Source of the DNA: Bizionia sp. | GTDB taxonomy: Bacteria; Bacteroidota; Bacteroidia; Flavobacteriales; Flavobacteriaceae | Length of the DNA stretch: 64,000 nt | Assembly (NCBI GenBank): GCA_020631395.1 | Contig: JAHDHI010000001.1 | Coordinates: 1 to 64,000 of the forward strand | Direction of reading: 5' to 3' | Part shown: piece after piece, positions 1 through 9,143 of the stretch | Numbering within the stretch: position 1 is the stretch's first letter | Layout of the letters: each line of letters starts with the position of its first letter | Translations under genes and position numbers: made by a program | The notes under the pieces: generated by a model | Seen by the model: only the letters and a program-made list of their open reading frames with translations | What the model was told of the DNA's origin: nothing | The model's database searches: none

Positions 1-345
1 TTTGTGTCCAATTGTTAGGTGCTTTGTAGAGTAAGTATCTACTTCTAGCTAAGAGCTGCTTTCTGGTATCCCCGTTAGGGAATATTTCAGGTGTATGTTC
101 CACTTGTTTGTCCTTGGCCTGTTTGATTTGCTCATTTTCCTGATCCATAGCTTCCCATCGATGTTTGATTCTAATGTCCTGTAGGTCTGCTTTAGTTTCT
201 GACAGTATGGCAACGATAGCTCCTTTCTTGCCTTTGCTTTGTGTGTGGTTTATCTTTCCATTTTTTAAACTCACTTAGACAATCCCGGTATTGACGTTGT
301 AATTTCTTTCCATTGACGCCATAAAAACTACCAATGGTATGGCAA
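1..345 (-). pseudogene. ISAon1 transposase, internally deleted and cut by window edge
   Basis: Reading leftward from 345, one frame gives LDDCHTIGSFYGVNGKKLQR and then KKWKDKPH, the usual start of the ISAon1 transposase. The frame then shifts and continues KGKKGAIVAILSETKAD, joined directly to LQDIRIKHRWEAMDQENEQI and DTRKQLLARSRYLLYK. In intact family members the KGKKGA and IRIKHRW blocks are separated by the catalytic core, so a large internal segment is missing and there is at least one frameshift. The 3' part lies outside the window. Confidence 0.7.
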
Positions 346-349
346 TCAT

Positions 350-703
350 CTAGTATTGACCAAGTACTTTTAAAAAAGCAACAAACTCAACAGTCATACG
401 AGTTTCCTGTGCAACTAAATCCCAATCTCTTTGAAGGACCTCTCCACGAGTCTTGTTTAGCCAGCGTCGGCGCTTAATATGTAGATAAACATTCTTGCCT
501 CTCAATGGAAAATCCTGAATCATAACCTCTTTATGAAATCCGTGAGAGATAATAATGCCCGAGGTAAATTCCTTTGGGGTGTCTTTTTTCTCTTCAAAAT
601 ACAAATGAAGTACTTTGTCCTTTGTCTCGTGTTTAACAATATCAAAATGGGTAACCAGCAATTCTGGTAATACTAACTTGAGTATATCTAAATAGGAATC
701 CAA
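350..703 (-). CDS. ISAon1 transposase N-terminal region protein
   Basis: A 117-residue protein with the features of the ISAon1 N-terminal region family: an initial leucine/valine-rich segment, the block FPLRGKNVYLHIKRRRWLNK in the middle, and a C-terminal DWDLVAQETRMTVEFVAFLK. The block is basic and probably contacts DNA. The family is always found directly before the catalytic transposase frame, as here. The ORF itself is intact, but its partner is deleted internally, so it is unlikely to mobilise anything. Recognition is from memory of the family. Confidence 0.75.
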   Translation of the reverse strand: MDSYLDILKLVLPELLVTHFDIVKHETKDKVLHLYFEEKKDTPKEFTSGIIISHGFHKEVMIQDFPLRGKNVYLHIKRRRWLNKTRGEVLQRDWDLVAQETRMTVEFVAFLKVLGQY

Positions 704-727
704 TCTCTGCTTTTTTTGGCAAAGGTC

Positions 728-1092
728 TTAATCTTGTTCATTACTTGCCCTAGCTCCCACAAACGTATTGCTGCTTCCTGTTTGTTGTATTATCCAAGCC
801 TACATTGGAGCCAATGAATACATTGTCGTCTCCTGTAGCATTGTCAAAACCTGTTTGGTTTCCTAAAAAGACATTGCCGTCTCCATAGGTTAAATTATAA
901 CCAGATCCATGTCCTATTTAAAACATTGCCATCTGCTGCTATTAAATTCGCACCCTGCTTCATTTCCAATAATAGCATTATCATTAGAGCTGGTTACAAC
1001 TCTTCCTACATCTGCTCCTAAAATTACATTGTCATTGCCTACCAAAGCTCTTGCTGCCTGGCTCCAATTACAACATTGTCGAAAGTTGAATT
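728..1092 (-). pseudogene. frameshifted NVFIG-repeat (YadA-head-like) surface protein remnant
   Basis: No single frame is open, but piecing three frames together yields a regular repeat: NVVIGA, NVILGADVG, NAIIGNEAG, NVLIGHGSG, NVFLGNQTGFDN, NVFIGSNVGLDN and NTFVGARA. This short beta-helix-like repeat is typical of Bacteroidota surface or tail-fibre-type proteins. One-base shifts near 750-785, 918, 957 and 1060 break it. It sits between a dead insertion sequence and the end of the large protease gene, so it looks like a decaying C-terminal fragment. Base-calling errors could also give clustered frameshifts. Confidence 0.6.
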
Positions 1093-1099
1093 ACATAAG

Positions 1100-4000
1100 T
1101 TAATTTGCGCCTTCCGGTAGTTGTTGTATAAAGACATACGTTGATGTTGGAGGGCCTCCAAAGACTGAATTTGATGGATTGTTGAATATGTTATTTCTAA
1201 CATACAATACGTCACTTGATGCTCCTGAGTATACAGTTACACCATCCATGTCCACATCTGTACCGTTATACCCTTGCGAAGGGTAGCTAGCCACAGGCGG
1301 CCCACCAAACACAGAGTTGTCTGGATCATTAAAGACCTGACTTCTCATTCCTGGAACATCGGACAAGGCTCCCGAATAATTCAAGCGCCCATCGCCGTTG
1401 GCATCACCAGCCCACATCGCTGCTACGCCACTTGGCATGCCAAAGGTGGTTTGGGCATTGGTACCATAGGTAATTTGGTTGTTTGCATCCGTAAAATCGA
1501 TTGTCGTTGTAGCGTCACTAAAAAACAATGGACTGGTATCATGCATAACACCCAAATGATTACGGTGTTTAATGGCGACGTAATACGCATCTTGCTCTAG
1601 CGAAAATGTAAGATGAGATGTTCCATCAACATCTACTACATCTCCATCTCGTTGTAAGAGTGCTGAGCGAGACGCAGAGATTACTGTTTGATCTACAGTA
1701 TCACGCAACTCAATCCACACCCAATCGACAATGGCATCACTTCCTGTCACATCAAAAACGGTGCTGTCGCAAGTTTCTGTATTGTATGGACTAGTTGTTG
1801 GTAACAATCCTGCTACTCTTAAGTCATCGCGCATTAAGGTTTCTTCTCCTGTATTAGGGTTTATGGCTGCACCTTGTAAATAAACATCAATAGCTAATGT
1901 GTAATCTGTGGTACAAAATGTATCGGTAAAACTGGTTTGTACATCAATGTAAGTCCAGTTTGTAGTACTGTAAGATGCATCATCTACTATTATACAGTTC
2001 AAATTAGGATTTGTATCTGCATAAAAGTCACTATTTCCTATATTGATATTGTTTCCATTTTGGATATTTAGATATGATAAATCAGCATTAGACACATCCA
2101 AATATTCAAGATTTTGGTTTTGTGATAAATCAACACTTGTAAGACCTGGCGCGTTTGCAATCTCAACCTCTTTAAGTTGACTATTATTAGAAAAATTAAC
2201 AGTTGTTAGGTCATCATTTTCACCACAGTCAATAACTACTAAGGCTATATTACTAGTGATATCTATATTTGATAATAGGTTATCTCTTACATTTAGATTT
2301 ACCAAATTTGTATTTGTTGACAAATCAATAGCTGATATTTGATTTTCATTAACCTGCAATTTTTCAAGAAAATTAAGACCAGTAATATCAATACTCGTTA
2401 AATTACAATTATTGGCACTAAATTCTTCAAGTAATAAATTATTACTTAAATCAATACTTGTGATACTATTAAAGCCAGATTCTAAATGTGTTAGGCTTGT
2501 AAAATCTTCTATACCTGTAAAATCAGAAATGTTTTTAGAACTTACGTTTAAAGTTATTACTCCATTTATTAGTGCTGTAGGTACTTGTCCGTCACTAGAA
2601 ATATCATCATATTCTAAAGCTTCTAATGCTGCTTCAAAATTAGCATCTGGTATAGCTGTATAATTGCAATAACTTAGTGTAAAGTTGGTAGTAGCGTCAA
2701 TATTAATCCAATTGACTTCACTATAAGCCACATCATCAACTAAAATACAATTGAGATTATTAAGTTGTGTTTCAAATTCTGTAATACTCGTGTTGTTCCC
2801 GTTTCTAACATCTAGAAATTCTAAATCATTTCCTTTAACATCTAAATGTGTTAAAGCTGTGTTATTGGTCAAATCCAAACTCACTAAATCATTAGTATCA
2901 ATAAACAGCATAGCAAGTACACTATTATTAGAAAAGTCTAATGCATTAATTTGATTACTCTCGGCATAAACTTTAATTAAATTAGGAAGTAAGGCGGTAT
3001 CTAGCTCTGTAAGATTGTTGTGATTACATCTTATGTCAGATAATAAGATATTAGTCGTTAAATCTACAGCAGCAATATCGTTATTATTAAACCAAAGGCT
3101 TTGCAGGTTAACTAAGGTGGTTGTATTTATTTCAGTTAAATCGTTATTATTGGCATTAAGTGCTTGTAGAGCAGTAAAATCTTCAATTCCGGTAAGGTCA
3201 GCAATATTGGAATTTGAAATGGTTAACGAAGTCACGACTTCGATTAATTCGGTTGGTACTTGGCCATCATTTGAAAAATCATCATAACCTAATGCCTCTA
3301 ATGCAGCTTCAAAATTGGCATCTGGAATCACTGTATAATCACAATAATCTCCCGTAAAGAAATTAGTATGGCTATCGTAATAAACATCTGCAGTTGTTAA
3401 GAGGTCTTGATCATCGATAAAAACACAAGTCAAATCATCATTACTGCTAATATCTAAAACAGATATTATGCTGTTAGCACCATTTCTAAGATTAAGTTCT
3501 GTTAAATCATTACTATTTAAACGTATATCAACCAGATTATGAAAGGCTGTAAAATCTAAACTCGTAAGATTATTAAGTGCTAATTGTACCTCTATAAGTT
3601 GTGTTAGTCCTGTAAGTTGAATATTTTCAATATCACAACTTGCTGCATCGAGATACTGTAGTGATGTATTACTCGTTAAATCTAAAGATGTTGTAGAATT
3701 TGATGCTATTAAAAGAGTTGTTAGTGATGTGAATGCTTCTATTCCTGTAAAATCAGAAATATTCTTGTTAATGACATTCAGAGACGTTAAACTATTTATA
3801 TATCCTGTTGGTACTTGACCATCACCAGAAATATCATCATAGCCTAATTCATCTAAAGCAGCTTCAAAATTAGCATCTGGAATGGCTGTATAGCAACTTA
3901 CATCACTAAAAAAGGTTTGTGCATCAATGATTGTCCAATTTGCTGAAGAATACGCCGCATCATCGACTAAAACACAGGTAAGATTGGGGTTGCCGTTTGC

Positions 4001-6517
4001 CGCAAATGTGGTTATGGCTGTATTGTTCCCGTTTTGAATATTTAAACTTGACAGGTTATTAGGGTTTAGACCCACTATCGTTAAGTTAGGGTTGTTGCTT
4101 AAATCTGCACTGGTTATTGCATTGCCGGCTGTATATAATTCTGAAAGCAGTGCATTGTTGGATACGTCTAAACTTGTTACTGCATTGTTGGTTATATTTA
4201 AAAATGTAATATCTGTGTTATTACTGACGTCAATAGAAGTAAGATTATTATTCTGTACTTTAAAACTGGTTAGTAATACGTTGTTACTAATATCTACAGT
4301 GCTTAGATTATTGTTACGAATGTCTAATTCCAATAAACTGGTGAAATCTTCGATTCCTGTTAAATCCGAAATACTTTTATAAGAAACATCTAATGACGTT
4401 ATTGTTTCAATATTGGCAGTAGGTACTTGGTTGTCACCAGAAATATCATCGTAACCTAAAGCTTCTAAAGCCGCCTCAAAATTAGCATCTGGAATACTGG
4501 TGTAACAACCACTATCATCTAAGCTCACAGTGTAGTCCCCTAATTCAATAGGGCAGTCATCATCGCCCCAACGAACCCAAATGGTGTAGTCACCTACTCC
4601 TATATCCGAAATTGTTTGTGGCGATGTAGTATCTGCATAATTGTAAGGATAGGTTGAGCCATTATCTAAACTAAACTCAAGGTTGGTTCTATTTGGGTCC
4701 TCAGAGAATGCAAATGTTATCGTTCCAGAACAGGCTGTGCTTCCTGTAGTAATCGAAGCTATTGGAAGGGTATCTATATTTGCGGTTACTTCATTGGAGT
4801 AAGCCACCTCATTACAAGTGTTTCCAAAAGCCAATCGATACATATAATCATCCATGCTGGTGTCTGCAATTACTCCTAAAGTAGTCGTGGTCACGTTAGA
4901 ATACACGCTATCATTACTTAAATCTGTCCAACCGTTCCCATCATTGACCTGCCATTGTAAACTACTGTAATCCGTTCCATCTGCACTTATTGTAAAGACT
5001 TCTGTATCACAAACATCTGGCACTGAAGGTTGAGTGGTAATTGTGATGTCATCGCAACAATAGTTTTGTCCTGTCATGGCTGATAATCCGCATCCAACAC
5101 TAGTACTAGACACACTCATAATATGATTAGCACCATCAATATCCAGCTGGTCCAGTACATATTTATTAACTCCATTCCCTAATGAGTAGTGCATGATGAG
5201 GTCATCATCGATCACATGGCCCAATTGATGCGCATGTCCCATTTCGTGTAAGGCCACCGATTTAAAATCATATTCCGTAGCTCCCGGATTACCACTTCCG
5301 TAGTACCAGTTAGTGGTATTGTCCCAAACGATATCCATATCGATTGGTATCGCTTTATTTGTCGCCGAACAAACATTATACGTATTAACAACAACACCTA
5401 AAGCCCCGGTGCTTAAAAGACTACCATTGTCAAACTGCACGATGTTTTCCCCATCATTTCCTGTGGCATTTGTTGTTGTTGTACCACTAAATGTAAAATT
5501 TAGTTGCGATTCGCAATTCCATTGCTCAAAAGCGGCTTCGAAATAAGTAGCGGCTATAGAACCATCAAATCCCGTATGGTAAACAAAAGACAATCCACCA
5601 TTACCATCCTGATCATATAATGCAGCCGGATAGGCCGTAGTACCATCGCCAGGGTTAAGCTGAGCATATTCTATGGTTAATGGCACTGTACTTTCCTCAT
5701 TAGCGCCGCTGTCTGTAACAATATTTATAAAACCTGTTCCGGCAGTACTGGGTATTTCAACCACAATGTCGGTGTTTGACCAACTAATGACTTGACTGTC
5801 TAAAGCATAGGTATAGGAAGCACCACCATCATTTGCGTTTGAAAACCCTATACTTCCTTGCGTTGTACCAAAGTTGTTACCCGTTATGGTAAATTGCGTT
5901 TGTGTTCCTGCCGTAGCCGTTAATGGCGAAAAACTATATAAAATTGGAGAATTAGAGCTAGACTTATTGTTGTTGGAGAATATAGGTCTTGCTTGTAATT
6001 CTGTATAACCAGAGCCCGTAAGTTGCTGGATAGAATTATATACGTCATTCGTAATCGAATTGTAAGTGGTAAATAAATCACTGCCTCTGTTAGTAAATGG
6101 ATTGTATTTAATGACACCTTGTGCAGCAGCAACCAGTTCAAAACCATTTACTGAGCTTAGGACTGAACTGCTAAAAGGCTTTAACATAAAAGTACCTTCG
6201 TCATTTATTTGCAATTGAGAGGCATTGGAAACGGTTTGAACAATCGTACCAACACGCCCCCCCTGGGTTACAACATTTACGGTAGAAGCAGCGTTTCCTT
6301 TTAAACTTTTGTATACTGTTACTTCATGTACCGTATAGATATGTCGTTGATTTTCATCCCAGTAACTTTTACTGTTGAGAATTTTACCCTCAATGATTAG
6401 AGATGATTCTGAAACACGCTCAGAGAGTGATACAGGTTTCATTAAACTAACACAATCCTGTGCAAAGTTTATTAATGGAAGCAATAAAATAATTAGTATA
6501 AGTAGTTTTGTTTTCAT
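1100..6517 (-). CDS. secreted zincin metalloprotease with IPT/TIG, LRR modules and dockerin-like tail
   Basis: An 1805-residue exported protein. Residues 1-19 are a signal peptide ending in FAQ. An IPT/TIG-like domain lies around 190-285. The zincin site HEMGHAHQLGH is at 424-434 (ligands H424, H428, H434; catalytic E425). Four modules, starting near residues 672, 876, 1061 and 1286, each open with IPDANFEAAL and continue into leucine-rich repeats resembling internalin-type LRRs. The end (about 1690-1800) has two DxNxDG / DxDxDG calcium-loop segments of dockerin type, each followed by SVFGGPP. No standard T9SS type A sorting tail is seen. A cell-surface protease or adhesin is likely; its substrate is unknown. 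The regulator gene lies upstream in the same orientation. Confidence 0.8.
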   Translation of the reverse strand: MKTKLLILIILLLPLINFAQDCVSLMKPVSLSERVSESSLIIEGKILNSKSYWDENQRHIYTVHEVTVYKSLKGNAASTVNVVTQGGRVGTIVQTVSNASQLQINDEGTFMLKPFSSSVLSSVNGFELVAAAQGVIKYNPFTNRGSDLFTTYNSITNDVYNSIQQLTGSGYTELQARPIFSNNNKSSSNSPILYSFSPLTATAGTQTQFTITGNNFGTTQGSIGFSNANDGGASYTYALDSQVISWSNTDIVVEIPSTAGTGFINIVTDSGANEESTVPLTIEYAQLNPGDGTTAYPAALYDQDGNGGLSFVYHTGFDGSIAATYFEAAFEQWNCESQLNFTFSGTTTTNATGNDGENIVQFDNGSLLSTGALGVVVNTYNVCSATNKAIPIDMDIVWDNTTNWYYGSGNPGATEYDFKSVALHEMGHAHQLGHVIDDDLIMHYSLGNGVNKYVLDQLDIDGANHIMSVSSTSVGCGLSAMTGQNYCCDDITITTQPSVPDVCDTEVFTISADGTDYSSLQWQVNDGNGWTDLSNDSVYSNVTTTTLGVIADTSMDDYMYRLAFGNTCNEVAYSNEVTANIDTLPIASITTGSTACSGTITFAFSEDPNRTNLEFSLDNGSTYPYNYADTTSPQTISDIGVGDYTIWVRWGDDDCPIELGDYTVSLDDSGCYTSIPDANFEAALEALGYDDISGDNQVPTANIETITSLDVSYKSISDLTGIEDFTSLLELDIRNNNLSTVDISNNVLLTSFKVQNNNLTSIDVSNNTDITFLNITNNAVTSLDVSNNALLSELYTAGNAITSADLSNNPNLTIVGLNPNNLSSLNIQNGNNTAITTFAANGNPNLTCVLVDDAAYSSANWTIIDAQTFFSDVSCYTAIPDANFEAALDELGYDDISGDGQVPTGYINSLTSLNVINKNISDFTGIEAFTSLTTLLIASNSTTSLDLTSNTSLQYLDAASCDIENIQLTGLTQLIEVQLALNNLTSLDFTAFHNLVDIRLNSNDLTELNLRNGANSIISVLDISSNDDLTCVFIDDQDLLTTADVYYDSHTNFFTGDYCDYTVIPDANFEAALEALGYDDFSNDGQVPTELIEVVTSLTISNSNIADLTGIEDFTALQALNANNNDLTEINTTTLVNLQSLWFNNNDIAAVDLTTNILLSDIRCNHNNLTELDTALLPNLIKVYAESNQINALDFSNNSVLAMLFIDTNDLVSLDLTNNTALTHLDVKGNDLEFLDVRNGNNTSITEFETQLNNLNCILVDDVAYSEVNWINIDATTNFTLSYCNYTAIPDANFEAALEALEYDDISSDGQVPTALINGVITLNVSSKNISDFTGIEDFTSLTHLESGFNSITSIDLSNNLLLEEFSANNCNLTSIDITGLNFLEKLQVNENQISAIDLSTNTNLVNLNVRDNLLSNIDITSNIALVVIDCGENDDLTTVNFSNNSQLKEVEIANAPGLTSVDLSQNQNLEYLDVSNADLSYLNIQNGNNINIGNSDFYADTNPNLNCIIVDDASYSTTNWTYIDVQTSFTDTFCTTDYTLAIDVYLQGAAINPNTGEETLMRDDLRVAGLLPTTSPYNTETCDSTVFDVTGSDAIVDWVWIELRDTVDQTVISASRSALLQRDGDVVDVDGTSHLTFSLEQDAYYVAIKHRNHLGVMHDTSPLFFSDATTTIDFTDANNQITYGTNAQTTFGMPSGVAAMWAGDANGDGRLNYSGALSDVPGMRSQVFNDPDNSVFGGPPVASYPSQGYNGTDVDMDGVTVYSGASSDVLYVRNNIFNNPSNSVFGGPPTSTYVFIQQLPEGAN

Positions 6518-6567
6518 TTGGGTGTTATTTAAGGGCTAGATGTTAATTTATTTCTTCAACGCGGCGT

Positions 6568-6747
6568 TTAATTTAACCTTCGATTAAAATCACGTAACTC
6601 TTGTTCGACAATAGTCAATTCTTCAAGCGTATTTTCGAGTTTATGTTTTTCATTTTTCAAAGCTTCAATTTCAAGAGCCTTTGTGCCTTCCTCCTTTTGA
6701 TTAAAATTATCCTTGATAAGATTAATCAGGGCTTTAATTCTTTTCAT
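6568..6747 (-). CDS. small coiled-coil protein, unknown
   Basis: A 59-residue ORF starting MKRIKALINLIKDNFNQ. It is highly charged, with a heptad-like run of Glu, Lys and Leu that suggests one coiled-coil helix. The frame stays open upstream to 6834, but that extension is Cys/Pro-rich and unlike the rest, so I prefer the internal Met at 6747. It lies about 50 bp before the large protease and 140 bp after the regulator gene, on the same strand. No family is recognised; it could be a chance ORF. Confidence 0.4.
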   Translation of the reverse strand: MKRIKALINLIKDNFNQKEEGTKALEIEALKNEKHKLENTLEELTIVEQELRDFNRRLN

Positions 6748-6884
6748 GCAACAAATAAAGGGGCTTGCCTTAAAAGGACAAAAAAAGATGGGGGTACACA
6801 TGGGGTGACAACAGGTTAACTCATTGACAATCAATTAAAATAAAACACATTGCAATTGAATAAAATATGAAAAACTGAACGTTC

Positions 6885-8588
6885 TCAAATAGATTTCAAA
6901 TAATCTACTAAGTCAACTTCTGAAGAAATGCCCAATTTTTTTCGCAATCGGTTTCTTGTTTTTTTAACAGCATCGACAGAAGTAAAACGCAATCTTGCGA
7001 TTTCTTTTCGTCCAAGGGACATCCTTAAATAGGAGCATATTTCCAAATCAGTTAGGGTAAGATTTGGGTGAAGTGTTTTTAGGCGTCGAATAAATTCGTG
7101 ATTGTATGCTTCCAGATCATTCTTTATTAATCTTAATTGCGCATCTTCAAGCAATTCTGATTTAAGATTGGCAATCAATGCAGGAATTGTAAATGATGAA
7201 TTGTTGGTATCAACTTTCTTAAGATTCTCTACGAGTTTTTCTTTAGACTTTAATTGCTGAAAAGATTCGATTCGCAAATGTGACACCTCCTCTTCCTTAC
7301 TTCTAATTTTAGTCGATAAATCAGAAATCTCCGAAAAGAGCGTTGACATCTTTTTCTCGGTCTGATGTTGTACCAAATTAGTTATGGCAATTTGATAAAT
7401 AATATAAAACAGTAATCCAACATTGGCAAAGTAATCGGTTTCCAACAATGACATGGCATTTAACAAGTCGTTGATTAAAATTATGCTCATTAGGGACATG
7501 CTTATGAGCATACCATAGGCATAGGGTCGTTTATCCCTCACCGCTCTTATCATCTGATAAAAGCCAGACAATATGATGACCAATCCCAAAACTTGAAAAA
7601 TAGGAGCGCTAAAAGTAGTATGGTATACCGATGCAAATACCACGTAAAGAATACCAGCCACTATGATGGATACCATGGTCTTCTCATATAATTTTGAAAA
7701 ATAGTTAGGATAAAGTTTGTGATGGTACAGAAAGACGAAAAGCAGACCTCCGTAATATCCAATGTATCGCATTTTCTGAACTATAGCAAATGAAATATCT
7801 GGAATAAAACTATAGATAAGTGACTCTCCAACAAACAGTTGTCTTGACCCTCCAAAAAGACAGAACAACCCTAAATACAGAAAGTAGGGGTATTTTTTTA
7901 AATGAAAATAGCGGATGACTTGATAGACCCCAAAAAGCAATATCAAAATGGTAAGTACAGCTTCTAATATAGGCTTTGTTTTGTTTACTTTTTCAAAGTA
8001 TTCTTTCTTGATTATAGTGTTTGCCAAAGGAAACCCTCCTCCCAAACGACTGTTGTGATTTGAAACAAGAAAAAACAATGTTGTTCGTTGTTGACCAGGC
8101 AAATCAATTCTTAAAGGTCTTCCATCGCACACTTCACCGTCTATAGTCTTGGAGATTTTGCCGTGCGAATAAATTCTTTCGCTGTTTGTCCACACTTCTA
8201 GTGCACCGAGACCTCTCTTTAGCTCTAAAATCAATGGTGTAATTGTGTCTTTTCGCTCAATTGTGAATGCATAGGTACCAAAGCCTTGACTCTCATAGTC
8301 TTTTTGGGTCCATAAGGCAGGAGGCCAAGACATCGTGTCTGAGTCTTTTAGTAGATGCTCATTAAAATTGAAACTGCTATCTAGTGGCCACTGCTTCCAA
8401 TAAAATAGACTTTCGACTTTGAGCGGTACTTTGTCAGCACTTTTAAAGTCTATATCTGTTAAGTTGAAAGTAATGGCATTGTTATGAGAACTCTTATTTT
8501 TTTCTGACTGACCATTTAACTGAATAATTACTAACAGTACAATTAAAAAAAAACAGAAAACTTTTGTATTGTTATTTTTTATAATCAA
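6885..8588 (-). CDS. 7TMR-DISM sensor with C-terminal LuxR-type HTH
   Basis: A 567-residue one-component membrane regulator. Residues 1-27 form a signal or anchor. About 35-205 is an extracytoplasmic beta-sandwich of the 7TMR-DISM extracellular type (WPLDSSF, GFGTYAF, GALEVWTN). About 210-400 holds seven hydrophobic helices. About 405-450 is a coiled coil (KIRSKEEEVSHLRIESFQQL). Residues 500-567 are a GerE/LuxR helix-turn-helix (LTLTDLEICSYLRMSLGRKE, then VDAVKKTRNRLRKKLG). This layout is common in flavobacteria, where an outside signal is passed to a DNA-binding output. The ligand and targets are unknown. The adjoining protease and coiled-coil genes are plausible targets by position only. 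Confidence 0.8.
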   Translation of the reverse strand: MIIKNNNTKVFCFFLIVLLVIIQLNGQSEKNKSSHNNAITFNLTDIDFKSADKVPLKVESLFYWKQWPLDSSFNFNEHLLKDSDTMSWPPALWTQKDYESQGFGTYAFTIERKDTITPLILELKRGLGALEVWTNSERIYSHGKISKTIDGEVCDGRPLRIDLPGQQRTTLFFLVSNHNSRLGGGFPLANTIIKKEYFEKVNKTKPILEAVLTILILLFGVYQVIRYFHLKKYPYFLYLGLFCLFGGSRQLFVGESLIYSFIPDISFAIVQKMRYIGYYGGLLFVFLYHHKLYPNYFSKLYEKTMVSIIVAGILYVVFASVYHTTFSAPIFQVLGLVIILSGFYQMIRAVRDKRPYAYGMLISMSLMSIILINDLLNAMSLLETDYFANVGLLFYIIYQIAITNLVQHQTEKKMSTLFSEISDLSTKIRSKEEEVSHLRIESFQQLKSKEKLVENLKKVDTNNSSFTIPALIANLKSELLEDAQLRLIKNDLEAYNHEFIRRLKTLHPNLTLTDLEICSYLRMSLGRKEIARLRFTSVDAVKKTRNRLRKKLGISSEVDLVDYLKSI

Positions 8589-8788
8589 ATTAAGAAAGAC
8601 TAGACTTGGTTATTAAACTTTGCACTAAATATACCAAAATTGTCTTTAACTACGTATCTTAACTCCATTATCATGCTCATGAAACTTATTTTGATTCTCA
8701 ATAATAGAAAAACATATTTTTGAAAGCTAAAAGAAAGCTTCTGCCTGTATTTAAACTACTACAATATGTGAATTTTATCAATTTCTTT

Positions 8789-9018
8789 TTAATATGAGTT
8801 TTGTCTCATTTCTTTGATAATTTCAAGTGCATCTAATCCAATATGATAAGCAGTCAATTGATTTTCTCATTTGACTCTTTTAAACGCCTGAAAACATCTT
8901 TATTTTCAATTATGACTTTATGTTTCAAAGATAACTCAAGTCCTACCGATACATTATTTATTGAATAACGATACATTAAACTCGTTAACCGCTTTTCAGC
9001 TTTTGCATCATCAATAAC
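8789..9018 (-). pseudogene. possible degraded small gene, unknown
   Basis: Minus-strand translation from 9018 gives VIDDAKAEKRLTSLMYRYSI, continues as a charged helical sequence to KESNEKIN, and hits a stop. Shifting one frame at that point continues QLTAYHIGLDALEIIKEMRQ to a stop at 8789. The two pieces have the same protein-like character, so this looks like the C-terminal part of a gene broken by one frameshift. No family is recognised and no start codon is seen. Confidence 0.3.
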
Positions 9019-9070
9019 CGTTCAGCATTAGTTTTGAAGCATCATCGAAGACTAGACGAAGTCTATGCCA

Positions 9071-9106
9071 AAAAGGAGCAATCACTATCTAGTGATTGCT
9101 CCTTTT
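9071..9106 (-). terminator. strong intrinsic terminator
   Basis: A perfect 16-bp stem, AAAAGGAGCAATCACT with its complement, closes on a 4-base loop (9087-9090) and is flanked by A/T runs on both sides. It lies about 40 bp past the stop of the T9SS protein at 9144, so it serves that gene; its symmetry would let it work in both directions. Confidence 0.8.
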
Positions 9107-9143
9107 ATTTTCCTATTATGATTATTATTCCTTTTAGTGAATG

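Larger units (their letters stand above)
1..703 (-). mobile_element. ISAon1-family insertion sequence remnant
   Basis: Both parts of an ISAon1-type element can be read on the minus strand: an intact N-terminal ORF (350-703) followed by a broken transposase ORF that runs off the window's left edge. In this family the two reading frames are normally adjacent. Here the second frame lacks its middle, so the element is almost certainly dead. I could not identify the terminal inverted repeats: the right end lies somewhere just beyond 703 and the left end is outside the window. Confidence 0.75.
8589..9143. other. 555-bp intergenic region with a decayed ORF and a terminator
   Basis: The right half of this gap contains a decayed minus-strand ORF and a strong hairpin, listed separately. 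The left part (8589-8700) should hold the promoter of the 7TMR-DISM regulator; TATATTTA at 8633-8626 (minus) is a one-mismatch -7 box. A CTACGTAT octamer at 8650-8657 matches one half of the palindrome found at 53686 and 58508, but its partner half is absent. Nothing else was recognised. Confidence 0.5.
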
